Assembly (NCBI GenBank): GCA_903906425.1
Contig: CAIVKH010000282.1
Location: 1 to 44,136, forward strand
From: an uncultured bacterium
GTDB taxonomy: Bacteria; Verrucomicrobiota; Kiritimatiellia; CAIVKH01
Direction of reading: 5' to 3'
DNA: 44,136 bases
Under the pieces are notes generated by a model, which was not told the origin of the DNA, made no database searches, and saw only the letters and a list, made by a program, of their open reading frames with translations. Position 1 is the stretch's first letter. Every line of letters starts with the position of its first letter. Shown here piece after piece: positions 15,806 to 24,072 of this stretch. The position numbers and the translations under genes are program-made.

Positions 15806-18800
15806 TCAATCGCGTCCGGAGTGAAATAAATTTCCGTGATTTCTTTCGCCGGCCTGCGGTAGCGTCGCGAGAATTTTCTGGAGCATCGTCTGATAGCCGT
15901 CAGAATTCGCGCCGGGCCACGCGAGGCCTTTGCACTGCGCCCAGCCGCCAGCGTTGACGGCGAGCGGCGCTTCGAGCACGCGGCTTTCTTCGGGCAGCGC
16001 CACGTTGACCAACGCAGCTAGCGACTGCCCCGAAAGCTTCGCGTGGCAAATCCCGCAAGTTTGCGCGACGTGCTCGCGCAAATTCTTCTCGCCTTCGGGC
16101 GACGGCGGATTTCGTTGGGGCCGGGCCGGGCCGTAGTCGCCATAAAACTGACAGTTCAAATCGAACCACTCGATGATGCGACGGAAACTTTCGGGGTCGA
16201 GCCGCTTGTTTTTCGCCTCGCCTTTTCGAACAATCTTCACGAACTCGCTCGCATGCGATCCGTATTCGAGTGGCTTGCTCGTGAACGATTCCTGCCGCCT
16301 CCACGCGACGCCGGTCCAGCCGGGGCGCGACATGATTTGTTCGTAAGCCGTGCTGAAAAGTCCCTGCGGTGTTCCGAGCAAATTCAAATTGCCGGCGGTT
16401 TTTTCGAGGCCGTGGCAGCGGATGCAATAGCGGTCGAACACCGGCTGAACCGTGCGCTCGAAACTCATTCCGCCTTCGTAGCGCGGCCCGGCCGGCGGAT
16501 CCAGCGGCGCAAATTTCGTCGGCATCGCGCGCGGCCTGGCGCGCATCGTTGACGTGCGCGGTTCGTGACAGCCGATGCAGCCGCGCCGCTCGCCGGACTG
16601 GAGAAACAACTGGCTGCGCATGCTGAAAACCGACATGTCGTTTTGGTCGAGAAGCTGGAACAAAAATGGCACTCCGGCTGGAATGTGAAATGCCGCGGAA
16701 CCATCGGGCGCGACGGGCGCGCTGCCTTCGATGCGTTTCAGAAATTCGATTTGATTCGCGCTGGCCGGAGCGGCCATTTGCGGCCGTTGTTCGTAAAGCC
16801 GAACGACGCGGATTCGCTTGATGCTTCCCGGTTCGAGCGTCTGCACGCTGTTGTACACGTTCTGCACGAACACAACCGCATCGGTCGCGTTGTTCGCCGA
16901 CGGAAGAAGTCCGTTGAGAACCGGCGGCCGTGCGCGCGGGCGCAACGGCAGCGGCTTGAAACACGATTCATCGGCATCGCGATAAATCAGTTCGCGGCCA
17001 CCCGCGGTGTCGAAGAGATAAATTCCGCAGGCGTTGCGGCGGCCAAGCTCCCAGTGGAACGGAACGTGGTCGGGCGAAAACGCGACGAGGAACAAATCTT
17101 CGCCAAGCGGAAACGGAAACGAATAATTTCCATCCGGCCAGCCTTCCGATTCGGGAAAACAAATTTCCGGCGACAATCGCGTCAGCGGCGCTTCGTCATC
17201 GGTGCCGTGCGCCGGATCAATCAGCATCAGCGAGCCGCACGGAATCGAATGATGCGCGGATGCAACCGCGGCGATTTTGTCCGACCGCGGCAGCGGCTGC
17301 GCCTGCATCACCGCGCACGGGTTCGCGGTGTAGTTGCCGTAAAAATGCGAGATGCCGGTTCCGTCCGGCAGCAGCGTCCACAGGCCTTGGAACAAAACTT
17401 CGTGGCGGTTCACGTAATCCCACTGCGTAAACATGAGCCGTCCGTCGTTCAGCACGCATGGCGACCACTCGTTCGATTCCATGAACGCGAGCCGGCGGAT
17501 TTTCGAGCCGTCGGCGTCGGCGCGATAGAGCACGAACGACGGCGCATAGCGGCCAACCTGGCAGCGGCTGAAACTTTCGCAGCGCGTGGACATGAACGCG
17601 ACACCGCCGTCCGGCAGCCAGCACGGATCGAAATCTTCGATGATGACATTCGTGCAGCCGTCTTCGCCGCGCAGCGGATCGCGGCCGGGAATGCCGGTGA
17701 ACGGACGGACGGACGAACCATCGCTCGCGACTTCGAAGAGCCGGAACGCGCGGGCGTCGTTGTTCGTCGCGGAATGATCGCAAAAACTGAAAACGATTTT
17801 CTTCGCGTCGAACGAAAGATCGAGATTCTGGACCGCGCCGGGCGGGAGTTTCCTTTGCGTCAGGAAAACCGGTTTCGGATTTTCGCGCCAGTGGTCGAGG
17901 CGGACGATGCCCGCGCCGGTGCGGCTCCAGCGGCCGAGATACGAATCCACGATGTTGCTGGTGTATCGCGGCGGAATGCCTTCGGCGAAAATGATCGAAT
18001 CAAAATCGAGCAGCGGGCTGAAAAAAATGATCTGCCGCCGCAGCCGCCGCGCCTCGAAATAGATTCTTTCGCGATCAGCCTCGTCGTTCGTTTTCGTCGC
18101 GGCGTCCGACAGGGTCATGAATCGTTTCTGAAAGTTCTGAAGTTTTTCGGAATTTCCGGCGGACTGTTTTCGAACCAACGCGAGCGTGCGATCAACCAAC
18201 AGCAGCGCGCGAAGCGACGCGATCCGATAATCCGGTTTTTCGCCGCGCCGGATTTCCGGCATGTCGGCTTCTTTCCATTCCTGCTCGATCATCGAGGCGA
18301 GGGCAGGCGAGCCGCCTGCCTCACGGGAAATTTGCGGCGCGCCGGAATCGCCGGGAGTTTCGCGGCGGACGGTGCGGAAGCCGGTGAACATCGTCGTCAT
18401 TTCGGGCGGCATGTGGCTGCGGTGGGCGCAGCGCAAATGGTCCGCGAGGGCGAACCACGAGCCGCCGCGCATCGCGCGGCCGTCCCACAAACTTCCCGGC
18501 GGGCCGGTTGGATTTCGCGGCCACGAATTTGTTGCGAATTGCAAATACTCGCGGGCGTCGTACCAGTCCCAGCACCACTCGGCGACGTTGCCGGCCATGT
18601 CGCAAAGTCCGAACGAAACGTAGCCGGAAAGTGGGCCAAAAATTCTTTGATAGTGACCAACCGGCCGCGGGCCGTTGCCGGATTCTTCGAGCGCCGCGAT
18701 GTAGTTGGCTTTCGACGGATCAATTTGTTCGAGGTAGTTCGTGCCGGGACTCGGCCACGGAAATTGTTGTCCAGTTTGCGGGCCGCGCGCGGCTTTTTCC

Positions 18801-19393
18801 CATTCGGCTTCGGTTGGAAGCCGGTAGCCGGTTTTTGAAAAATCGCAGCTCCAGTCCGCGAGCGAAACGCATTGCGTGAGGTTCGATCCGGATTCGTTTT
18901 CCATCGCGGTGCGGAAAAAACAATACGCCATCGCGCCGTGCCACGTGACCCAGACGCACGGCGTGTTCGCCATGTTCGTTGCGATTTGAAATGCGCCGCC
19001 GGAAAAAATCATCGGCGATTCTTCGTTGCTCAAATCGAGCAGAAGTTTCCGGTCGCCGGTCGCGTTGAAAACTTTTCCGTTCGCGACGGCGATCCAGTTT
19101 TTCGCCAGCGCGAACTGCAAAACGGATCGCATCTGCGCGACGGTGGTTTCGTAGCGGTCCATCAGAAACGGGTCGGTTTCGACGGCGTGAACTGGCATCG
19201 CGTCCTGCGACATCGCGAAGGAATCGCCCATTTGAAACGCGCCGCCGGGAATTTTCAGGAGCGAATGTTCCGGTGCCGGTTCGCGGCCAAAATCGTTCGG
19301 GCGCGGACCGGCCGCGTCACCGGCAGCGAGAGCGCCGCCAGCGCAGGCAACGGCGCAGCCGAAGGACAACCACATCGCGAGTCGAGAGACCAT
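15806..19393 (-). CDS. SUMF1-like domain fused to an HzsA-related three-haem c-type cytochrome
   Basis: 1195 residues, exported: a signal peptide in the first 25 residues (ends GGALAAG). About 37-350 is a SUMF1/formylglycine-generating-enzyme-like domain (KIPGGAFQMGD, DRYETTVAQ, YRLPTEAEWEKAARG, GNVAEWCWDWY, RGGSWF, GFRTVR). The two-Cys active site of true FGEs is incomplete (one Cys in LRCAHR), so sulfatase activation is unlikely. About 430-930 is a beta-propeller-like region of the type found in HzsA (hydrazine synthase alpha)-related proteins (DFDPCWLPDGGVAFMSTR, GLWTLLPDGTG). Three haem c motifs follow: CIGCH (about 939), CIRCH (about 990) and CGICH (about 1113). HzsA-related proteins are common in PVC bacteria that are not anammox, and their reaction is unknown. 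It would need the cytochrome c maturation system in the periplasm. Confidence 0.8.
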   Translation of the reverse strand: MVSRLAMWLSFGCAVACAGGALAAGDAAGPRPNDFGREPAPEHSLLKIPGGAFQMGDSFAMSQDAMPVHAVETDPFLMDRYETTVAQMRSVLQFALAKNWIAVANGKVFNATGDRKLLLDLSNEESPMIFSGGAFQIATNMANTPCVWVTWHGAMAYCFFRTAMENESGSNLTQCVSLADWSCDFSKTGYRLPTEAEWEKAARGPQTGQQFPWPSPGTNYLEQIDPSKANYIAALEESGNGPRPVGHYQRIFGPLSGYVSFGLCDMAGNVAEWCWDWYDAREYLQFATNSWPRNPTGPPGSLWDGRAMRGGSWFALADHLRCAHRSHMPPEMTTMFTGFRTVRRETPGDSGAPQISREAGGSPALASMIEQEWKEADMPEIRRGEKPDYRIASLRALLLVDRTLALVRKQSAGNSEKLQNFQKRFMTLSDAATKTNDEADRERIYFEARRLRRQIIFFSPLLDFDSIIFAEGIPPRYTSNIVDSYLGRWSRTGAGIVRLDHWRENPKPVFLTQRKLPPGAVQNLDLSFDAKKIVFSFCDHSATNNDARAFRLFEVASDGSSVRPFTGIPGRDPLRGEDGCTNVIIEDFDPCWLPDGGVAFMSTRCESFSRCQVGRYAPSFVLYRADADGSKIRRLAFMESNEWSPCVLNDGRLMFTQWDYVNRHEVLFQGLWTLLPDGTGISHFYGNYTANPCAVMQAQPLPRSDKIAAVASAHHSIPCGSLMLIDPAHGTDDEAPLTRLSPEICFPESEGWPDGNYSFPFPLGEDLFLVAFSPDHVPFHWELGRRNACGIYLFDTAGGRELIYRDADESCFKPLPLRPRARPPVLNGLLPSANNATDAVVFVQNVYNSVQTLEPGSIKRIRVVRLYEQRPQMAAPASANQIEFLKRIEGSAPVAPDGSAAFHIPAGVPFLFQLLDQNDMSVFSMRSQLFLQSGERRGCIGCHEPRTSTMRARPRAMPTKFAPLDPPAGPRYEGGMSFERTVQPVFDRYCIRCHGLEKTAGNLNLLGTPQGLFSTAYEQIMSRPGWTGVAWRRQESFTSKPLEYGSHASEFVKIVRKGEAKNKRLDPESFRRIIEWFDLNCQFYGDYGPARPQRNPPSPEGEKNLREHVAQTCGICHAKLSGQSLAALVNVALPEESRVLEAPLAVNAGGWAQCKGLAWPGANSDGYQTMLQKILATLPQAGERNHGNLFHSGRD

Positions 19394-19446
19394 GCCGCGT
19401 TTCTATCGCAAGAGCAGGGCCGCGCGCAACGGTTGCGGCGCGGAAT

Positions 19447-19493
19447 TGCCAATGATTGGAAAGTGCGGGGCCGAAAATTTCCAATGATTGGAA
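19447..19493. repeat. Phased palindrome pair, locus 5
   Basis: Units at 19447-19461 (one mismatch, TGCCAAT..., centre G) and 19479-19493 (exact, centre G), 17 bp apart. This is a divergent gap: it lies upstream of both the SUMF1-HzsA gene and the lolC-like gene, so it cannot be a 3' element. Confidence 0.95.
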
Positions 19494-19517
19494 CTTTCGC
19501 GCGGCGGGGGCAGGCCG

Positions 19518-19523
19518 TATAAG
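19518..19523 (+). promoter_or_regulatory. -10 hexamer 8 nt before the LolC/E start
   Basis: TATAAG ends 8 nt before the ATG at 19532. A weak -35 (TTTCGC, 19495-19500) begins right after palindrome locus 5. There is no Shine-Dalgarno sequence, so a leaderless transcript is possible. Confidence 0.4.
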
Positions 19524-19531
19524 TGCGCGCC

Positions 19532-20758
19532 ATGCATCTGCCGTTCACACTTTTTCTGGCGCTGCGCTACATGCGCTCGAAGCGGTCGTTCGTGTCCGCG
19601 GTGACGATCATTTCGATCGTCGGCATCATGCTGGGCGTGGCGATCCTGCTGATCGTGCGCTCGGTGATGAACGGCTTCGATGACATGTGGCGCGAAAAAA
19701 TCCTGAGCTTCAACGCGCACATTACCGTCAGTTCGCCGGCGACGATCAGCGATCCGGATTCACTGATTGCGCGGATCAAGAAGGTGGACGGCGTGACCGG
19801 CGCGGCGCCGTTCGTGCAGGGGCTGGTTTTTTTGCAGCGGAACAATCGCGTGTACACGCCGATCATGCGCGGCATTGATCCGCGGTATGAAAAAGACGTG
19901 AGCCAGGTGCCGCACTACATGGAGCACGGGAAATTCAGCGTGGGTGAGGACGAGATGATGGTGGGGTCGGACCTGGCGCGGCAGATGAACGCGCACGTCG
20001 GCGAGAAGATTCTCGTCTATTCGCCGCAGCGGTTCACGAAGGCCGATGAAGTTTTTCTGCCGGAGGAAATGAAAGTGTCCGGCGTTTTCGATCTCGGCAT
20101 GTGGGACTTTGACATCGGCTTTGTGCTCACGTCGCTCGAAAAGGCGCGGTCGCTTTTTCAAATGGAAGACGGCGTGCAGGGCGTGCAGGTGATGACGCGC
20201 GATCCGATGCGCGTGGAAATCGTGGCGGATGCGCTGCGGACGAAACTCGGCGCGGAATATTATGTGACGACCTGGAAGGAACAGAACCGGACGTTGTTCG
20301 CGCAGCTCGAAGTGGAAAATAATCTGATGCTCCTGCTGCTGGCGTTTATCCTCGTCGTGGCGTGCTTCGCGATTGCGAGCACGCTGATTACGCTGACGTT
20401 CCGTAAAACGCGCGAGATTGGATTGCTCAAAGCTGTTGGCGTTTCGTCGCCGCAGGTGTTGCTCGTCTTCCTCTGGCAGGGCCTGATTTCCGGCGTGATC
20501 GGGTGCGTCGTGGGTCTCGGGCTGGGCCGGCTTGTCCTTTATTATCGCAACGGAATTCTTCACGGCCTGCGGACCGCGCTGCATTTCGATATTTTGCCGA
20601 AGGAGCTTTATCACCTCTCCGAGCTACCCTCGACGACGACGTGGTCGGACGTGATCTTGATCAGCTCCATCGCAATCGTGATGTCGTCGGTGGCCGCGCT
20701 GATTCCCGCGGGCCGCGCGGCGTCGGTCGATCCGGTGAAGGCGTTGCGCTATGAGTGA
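19532..20758 (+). CDS. lolC: Lipoprotein-releasing ABC permease (LolC/LolE family)
   Basis: 408 residues with the MacB/FtsX-type layout: one N-terminal membrane helix (about 20-45, AVTIISIVGIMLGVAILLIV), a large periplasmic domain (about 50-270), then three C-terminal helices. The start LALRYMRSKR and the cytoplasmic EIGLLKAVGVSS coupling segment are typical of LolC/E. It extracts outer-membrane lipoproteins from the inner membrane with LolD. Its stop overlaps the LolD start by 8 bases, so they are one operon. The single permease gene suggests a homodimeric LolF-like arrangement rather than a LolC/LolE pair. A GTG at 19523 is an alternative start. Confidence 0.85.
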   Translation: MHLPFTLFLALRYMRSKRSFVSAVTIISIVGIMLGVAILLIVRSVMNGFDDMWREKILSFNAHITVSSPATISDPDSLIARIKKVDGVTGAAPFVQGLVFLQRNNRVYTPIMRGIDPRYEKDVSQVPHYMEHGKFSVGEDEMMVGSDLARQMNAHVGEKILVYSPQRFTKADEVFLPEEMKVSGVFDLGMWDFDIGFVLTSLEKARSLFQMEDGVQGVQVMTRDPMRVEIVADALRTKLGAEYYVTTWKEQNRTLFAQLEVENNLMLLLLAFILVVACFAIASTLITLTFRKTREIGLLKAVGVSSPQVLLVFLWQGLISGVIGCVVGLGLGRLVLYYRNGILHGLRTALHFDILPKELYHLSELPSTTTWSDVILISSIAIVMSSVAALIPAGRAASVDPVKALRYE

Positions 20759-21440
20759 CCAGGCAATCATCGAGACCCGCGAGGTCAGCAAGAACTACGA
20801 GCTGGGAAGCGCGAAGATCATCGTGCTGCGCGGCATCACACTTTCGGTGAACGCGGGCGAAACCGTTTCGATCATGGGCGCGAGCGGATCGGGCAAGAGC
20901 ACGCTGCTGCATCTGCTCGGCGGTCTCGACAAGCCGACCGGCGGCGATGTTCTTTTTGAAGGGGTGAACCTTCGTTCAGTTTCGAATGCGAAGCGGACGG
21001 AGCTGCGAGCGACGGCAATCGGCTTTGTTTTCCAGTCGTATCACCTGCTCAACGAGCTCGACATCGTGGAGAACATCATGCTGCCCGCGATGAGCCGGCC
21101 CACGGCGCTGCTCCGGCGCGAGCAGATTCGGAAGCGCGCGCTGGATTTGCTCGGCCGCGTCGGCCTCGGCGACCGCGCGAAACACCGGCCGCTCGAACTT
21201 TCCGGCGGCGAGCAGCAGCGCGCGGCCATCGCCCGCGCACTGATGAACGAGCCGCGGCTTCTGCTGGCTGACGAGCCGACGGGAAATCTCGATTCGAAGA
21301 CCGGCGACCAGGTGCTCGAATATCTTTTTGCGCTGACGCGCGAGCGCGGCCACACGCTGGTGATGGTCACGCACAACGAGGCGGTCGCGCAGCTTTGTTC
21401 GCGGCGGCTGGTTTTGCGCGACGGCGTTTTGCAGTCGTGA
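20751..21440 (+). CDS. lolD: Lipoprotein-releasing ABC transporter ATPase LolD
   Basis: 229 residues, the normal length. Walker A GASGSGKST, Q-loop VFQSYHLLNELD, signature LSGGEQQRAAIARAL, Walker B LLLADEPTGNLD, and H-loop VTHNE are all present. It powers the release of lipoproteins by the permease encoded immediately upstream, whose stop codon it overlaps. MacB/FtsE-type ATPases are similar, but the paired permease makes LolD the best name. The gene ends 12 bp before palindrome locus 6. Confidence 0.88.
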   Translation: MSDQAIIETREVSKNYELGSAKIIVLRGITLSVNAGETVSIMGASGSGKSTLLHLLGGLDKPTGGDVLFEGVNLRSVSNAKRTELRATAIGFVFQSYHLLNELDIVENIMLPAMSRPTALLRREQIRKRALDLLGRVGLGDRAKHRPLELSGGEQQRAAIARALMNEPRLLLADEPTGNLDSKTGDQVLEYLFALTRERGHTLVMVTHNEAVAQLCSRRLVLRDGVLQS

Positions 21441-21452
21441 CGTTGCGAAAAG

Positions 21453-21500
21453 TTCCAATGATTGGAAAAGTCCGGTCACGTTTTTTTCCAATGATTGGAA
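21453..21500. repeat. Phased palindrome pair, locus 6
   Basis: Exact units at 21453-21467 (centre G) and 21486-21500 (centre G), here 18 bp apart. Tandem genes lie either side. The serC -35 box starts 16 bp after it. Confidence 0.95.
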
Positions 21501-21515
21501 ATTTGCAAAAGCCGG

Positions 21516-21544
21516 TTGCGGGCGGCGGCGGGTGATGGTATAGG
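21516..21544 (+). promoter_or_regulatory. Sigma-70-like promoter of serC
   Basis: TTGCGG at 21516-21521, a 17-bp spacer, TATAGG at 21539-21544. The same TTGCGG-17-TATAGK layout precedes the gene at 24073. A Shine-Dalgarno AGGAG lies before the ATG at 21569. Confidence 0.6.
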
Positions 21545-21568
21545 CGGCGGCTTTTTCAGGAGATAAAC

Positions 21569-22651
21569 ATGGCACGTTGTTTCAATTTTAGCGCGGGTCC
21601 TGCGGTGTTGCCGGAGGAAGTTCTGGCAGAGGCGCAGGCGAACCTGCTCGATTACAAGGGCGCGGGTTTTTCGATTATGGAATGCAGCCATCGCGGCAAG
21701 GAATTTCAGCCGGTGATCGAGGAGGCGCAGGCGAATATTCTCAAGCTGATGGGGCTGGGCAGCGATTATTTCGCGCTGTTCCTGACCGGCGGCGCTTCGA
21801 TGCAGTTCGCGCAGATTCCGATGAACTTTCTCGGCGCGGGGCAGACGGCCGATTACATCAACACCGGCGCGTGGGCCGGCAAGGCGATCAAGGAGGCGAA
21901 GCTCGTCGGCAGCGTCAACGTCGCGGCGGACAGCAGCAAGAACAAGCCGGCGACGATGCCGACGCAGGCGGAACTCAAGCTCACGCCGGGCGCGGCCTAC
22001 GTTCACATGACGACGAACGAGACAATTGACGGCACGCAGTTCAAGGTGATGCCGCAGGTTTCCGCGCCGTTGTTCGCGGACATGTCGTCCGATATTTTTT
22101 CCCGCCCGATTGATTTTTCAAAGTTCGCGCTGATCTACGCCGGTGCGCAGAAAAATATCGGACCGGCGGGCGTGACGCTCGTCGTGATCCGCAAGGATCT
22201 GGCCGAACGCGGAAACGACAAGATGCCGGTGATCATGCGGTACAAAACTCACATCGCCGATGGCGGAATGTACAACACGCCGCCGTGTTTCCCGATTTAT
22301 CTGGTGCTGCTCGTCACGCGCTGGATCGAAAAAGTCGGCGGGCTGGCCGCGCTCGCGAAGATCAACGCCGACAAGGCCGCGAAACTTTACACGGCGATTG
22401 ACGGCTCTGGCGGCTACTACTGCGGCACCGCGGCGAAAGATTTTCGCTCCGACATGAACGTGACGTTCCGCCTGCCGAGCGAAGAGCTCGAAGAAAAGTT
22501 CTGCAAGGAAGCGTCGTCAAAAGGCATGAAGCAGCTCAAGGGCCACCGGTCCGTCGGCGGCGTGCGCGCCTCGATTTACAACGCATTCCCGGCCGCTGGA
22601 GTTGACGCGCTGATTTCGTTCATGCGCGAATTCCAGACGAAGAACGGCTGA
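21569..22651 (+). CDS. serC: Phosphoserine aminotransferase
   Basis: 360 residues, the normal length. It starts FNFSAGPAVLP and goes on with ECSHRGKEF, LTGGASMQF and YAGAQKNIGPAG, where Lys195 would bind pyridoxal phosphate. It ends with a GVRASIYNAFP block. It makes 3-phosphoserine from 3-phosphohydroxypyruvate and glutamate, on the serine pathway, and can also serve pyridoxal phosphate synthesis. The start has a strong Shine-Dalgarno sequence (CAGGAG) and a promoter just after palindrome locus 6. It stands alone and converges on the sedolisin gene, 39 bp away. Confidence 0.93.
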   Translation: MARCFNFSAGPAVLPEEVLAEAQANLLDYKGAGFSIMECSHRGKEFQPVIEEAQANILKLMGLGSDYFALFLTGGASMQFAQIPMNFLGAGQTADYINTGAWAGKAIKEAKLVGSVNVAADSSKNKPATMPTQAELKLTPGAAYVHMTTNETIDGTQFKVMPQVSAPLFADMSSDIFSRPIDFSKFALIYAGAQKNIGPAGVTLVVIRKDLAERGNDKMPVIMRYKTHIADGGMYNTPPCFPIYLVLLVTRWIEKVGGLAALAKINADKAAKLYTAIDGSGGYYCGTAAKDFRSDMNVTFRLPSEELEEKFCKEASSKGMKQLKGHRSVGGVRASIYNAFPAAGVDALISFMREFQTKNG

Positions 22652-22690
22652 AATCCGGTTTCGTTTTTCAGCGGATTCGCCGGCCACGCG

Positions 22691-23830
22691 TCAATGAACG
22701 ACGAGCGCGGGGATCAGCAAATTGCAAAGCGGACTGCCGAGGCCGGTGACGAAGTCGTAGCCGGGACCGGCGGAAAAACCGCGATTGCCGCCCTGTTTGA
22801 TATCGTTGAAATAAAGCGCATATCTGGCAGACGCGATGTTGTAGAGCGCAGTGTTCGGATCGCCGAGCAACGACGAGCGGCCGGAATTTGCGAGGGCGAG
22901 GATCGCGGCGACCTGCGGCGAGCCGGCGCTGGTGCCGCCGACGGTAATCCAGCCGGGCTGAAGACCGGCACTCAAATAAATTGAAACACCGGTCATCGGA
23001 TCGGCGTTGTAGCTCACGTCGGGAATTCCGCGCTGCGACGATGTCTGCCAGCCGTTCTGAAATGTGGGCCGCGGTTCGTAGCGGCTCTGTCCGCCGCCGC
23101 TGCCTTGCCACGCGGTTTCGGTCACGATCACGCCGTTGGTGTCGAGCGTGAGCGTTGTGCCGCCGACGCCGACAACGCGGGGCGATGAGGCGGGCCACAA
23201 GGCAATCGGGCCGTTGTCGCCGGAGGCGGCGATGAACATCACGCCGGACTTGCTGAAGAGCGAATCGTGGTTTGATTCGGAGGGCCGCTCGAATCCGCCC
23301 CAGCTCATCGAGATCTGCGTCGCGCCGTTGCTGGCGGCATAGCCGACGGCGTTGATCAGCTCGCGCATTCCGGCTCCTTTTGCAACGACGAGCATGATGT
23401 TGGCGCCGGGCGCAATGGCGTGCGCCCATTCGACGTCGAGCGATGTTTCCTGCGCCCAGCCCGTGTTTGGTGAACGCGGATTTCCCTGCGGATAGACGAT
23501 GTTTATTTTTGCGGACGGAATTCCGTACGTGGAAGAGAACACGTCCAGGTCGTGTTGGATCGTGGGACTGCCGATGGCGTCCACCAGGGCAATCGTCTGG
23601 CCCGCGCCCGTCAGAGGAACTTGATCTACGCCGTACGCGTGCCGCATCTGCGCCGGCGAGTAGCCTCGCGGTTTTGACGCGATCGTGTCGGTGCGCAGAT
23701 GAATCGGGTTATGCGCGACCCAATCCGAATCAGCCGCAGCGGATTTGTCTGCGGCAATTGCCGGGGCAAGGTTCAGCGTCACCAATGGAATCAGCCAGAA
23801 AAAAGCGGGCCGGGAAAATTTATTGGACAT
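22691..23830 (-). CDS. Secreted sedolisin-like serine-carboxyl peptidase (S53)
   Basis: 379 residues. A signal peptide (1 to about 27, ends APAIAAD) leads straight into the catalytic domain. Catalytic residues are E128 and D132 (ETSLD), oxyanion D205 (SGDNG) and nucleophile S301 in GGTSAGSP. The calcium-site motif YDFVTGLGSP lies near the C terminus. Classical sedolisins carry a long N-terminal propeptide of about 180 residues that is missing here; only about 50 residues lie between signal and core. It may be a propeptide-less subgroup like some bacterial enzymes. The start is set by AAAGGA 8 nt before the ATG at 23830. Longer frames to 24157 run through palindrome locus 7 and are not real. 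Confidence 0.85.
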   Translation of the reverse strand: MSNKFSRPAFFWLIPLVTLNLAPAIAADKSAAADSDWVAHNPIHLRTDTIASKPRGYSPAQMRHAYGVDQVPLTGAGQTIALVDAIGSPTIQHDLDVFSSTYGIPSAKINIVYPQGNPRSPNTGWAQETSLDVEWAHAIAPGANIMLVVAKGAGMRELINAVGYAASNGATQISMSWGGFERPSESNHDSLFSKSGVMFIAASGDNGPIALWPASSPRVVGVGGTTLTLDTNGVIVTETAWQGSGGGQSRYEPRPTFQNGWQTSSQRGIPDVSYNADPMTGVSIYLSAGLQPGWITVGGTSAGSPQVAAILALANSGRSSLLGDPNTALYNIASARYALYFNDIKQGGNRGFSAGPGYDFVTGLGSPLCNLLIPALVVH

Positions 23831-23853
23831 GGTCGTCATCCTTTCATGCCGCC

Positions 23854-23881
23854 ATTCTACAGACAGCCTCGCCCAATCCAA
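23854..23881 (-). promoter_or_regulatory. Sigma-70-like promoter of the sedolisin gene
   Basis: Read on the minus strand: TTGGAT (23881-23876), a 16-bp spacer, TAGAAT (23859-23854), 23 nt before the start codon and upstream of AAAGGA. Confidence 0.55.
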
Positions 23882-23955
23882 CATTGAGCTGTCGAAAAAA
23901 TGCGAGCTGCGACAGCGGGCGATCGAGAGCCGGCCCGCAAAAGACCGGCCGTGAG

Positions 23956-24002
23956 TTCCAATCATTGGAACTTTGCGCGGCGGACTTTTCCAATCATTGG
24001 AA
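23956..24002. repeat. Phased palindrome pair, locus 7
   Basis: Exact units at 23956-23970 and 23988-24002 (both centre C), 17 bp apart, in a divergent gap. The spacer, read on the minus strand, matches that of locus 4 at 14 of 17 positions. Confidence 0.95.
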
Positions 24003-24037
24003 ACGACCGCGCGCTGCTTAATATTATTTGACCACCG

Positions 24038-24066
24038 TTGCGGGCGGGCGGGTGGTTTTGTATAGT
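24038..24066 (+). promoter_or_regulatory. Promoter abutting a GTG start (leaderless candidate)
   Basis: TTGCGG at 24038-24043, a 17-bp spacer, TATAGT at 24061-24066. The hexamer ends 6 nt before the GTG at 24073 and there is no Shine-Dalgarno sequence. Confidence 0.55.
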
Positions 24067-24072
24067 GCGTCT

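Noticed and set aside
16565-18838. 757-residue plus-strand frame opposite the SUMF1-HzsA gene
   Set aside because: Low-complexity Arg/Ala/Glu sequence with no motif, fully opposite a gene with clear domains and three haem motifs.
15806-19393. Evidence for anammox (hydrazine synthase)
   Set aside because: Only an HzsA-related region is present; no hzsB or hzsC or other anammox genes are in the window, and such HzsA-like proteins are known widely in PVC bacteria.
15806-19393. True formylglycine-generating enzyme (sulfatase activator)
   Set aside because: The two active-site Cys of FGE are not both present, and no sulfatase gene is nearby.
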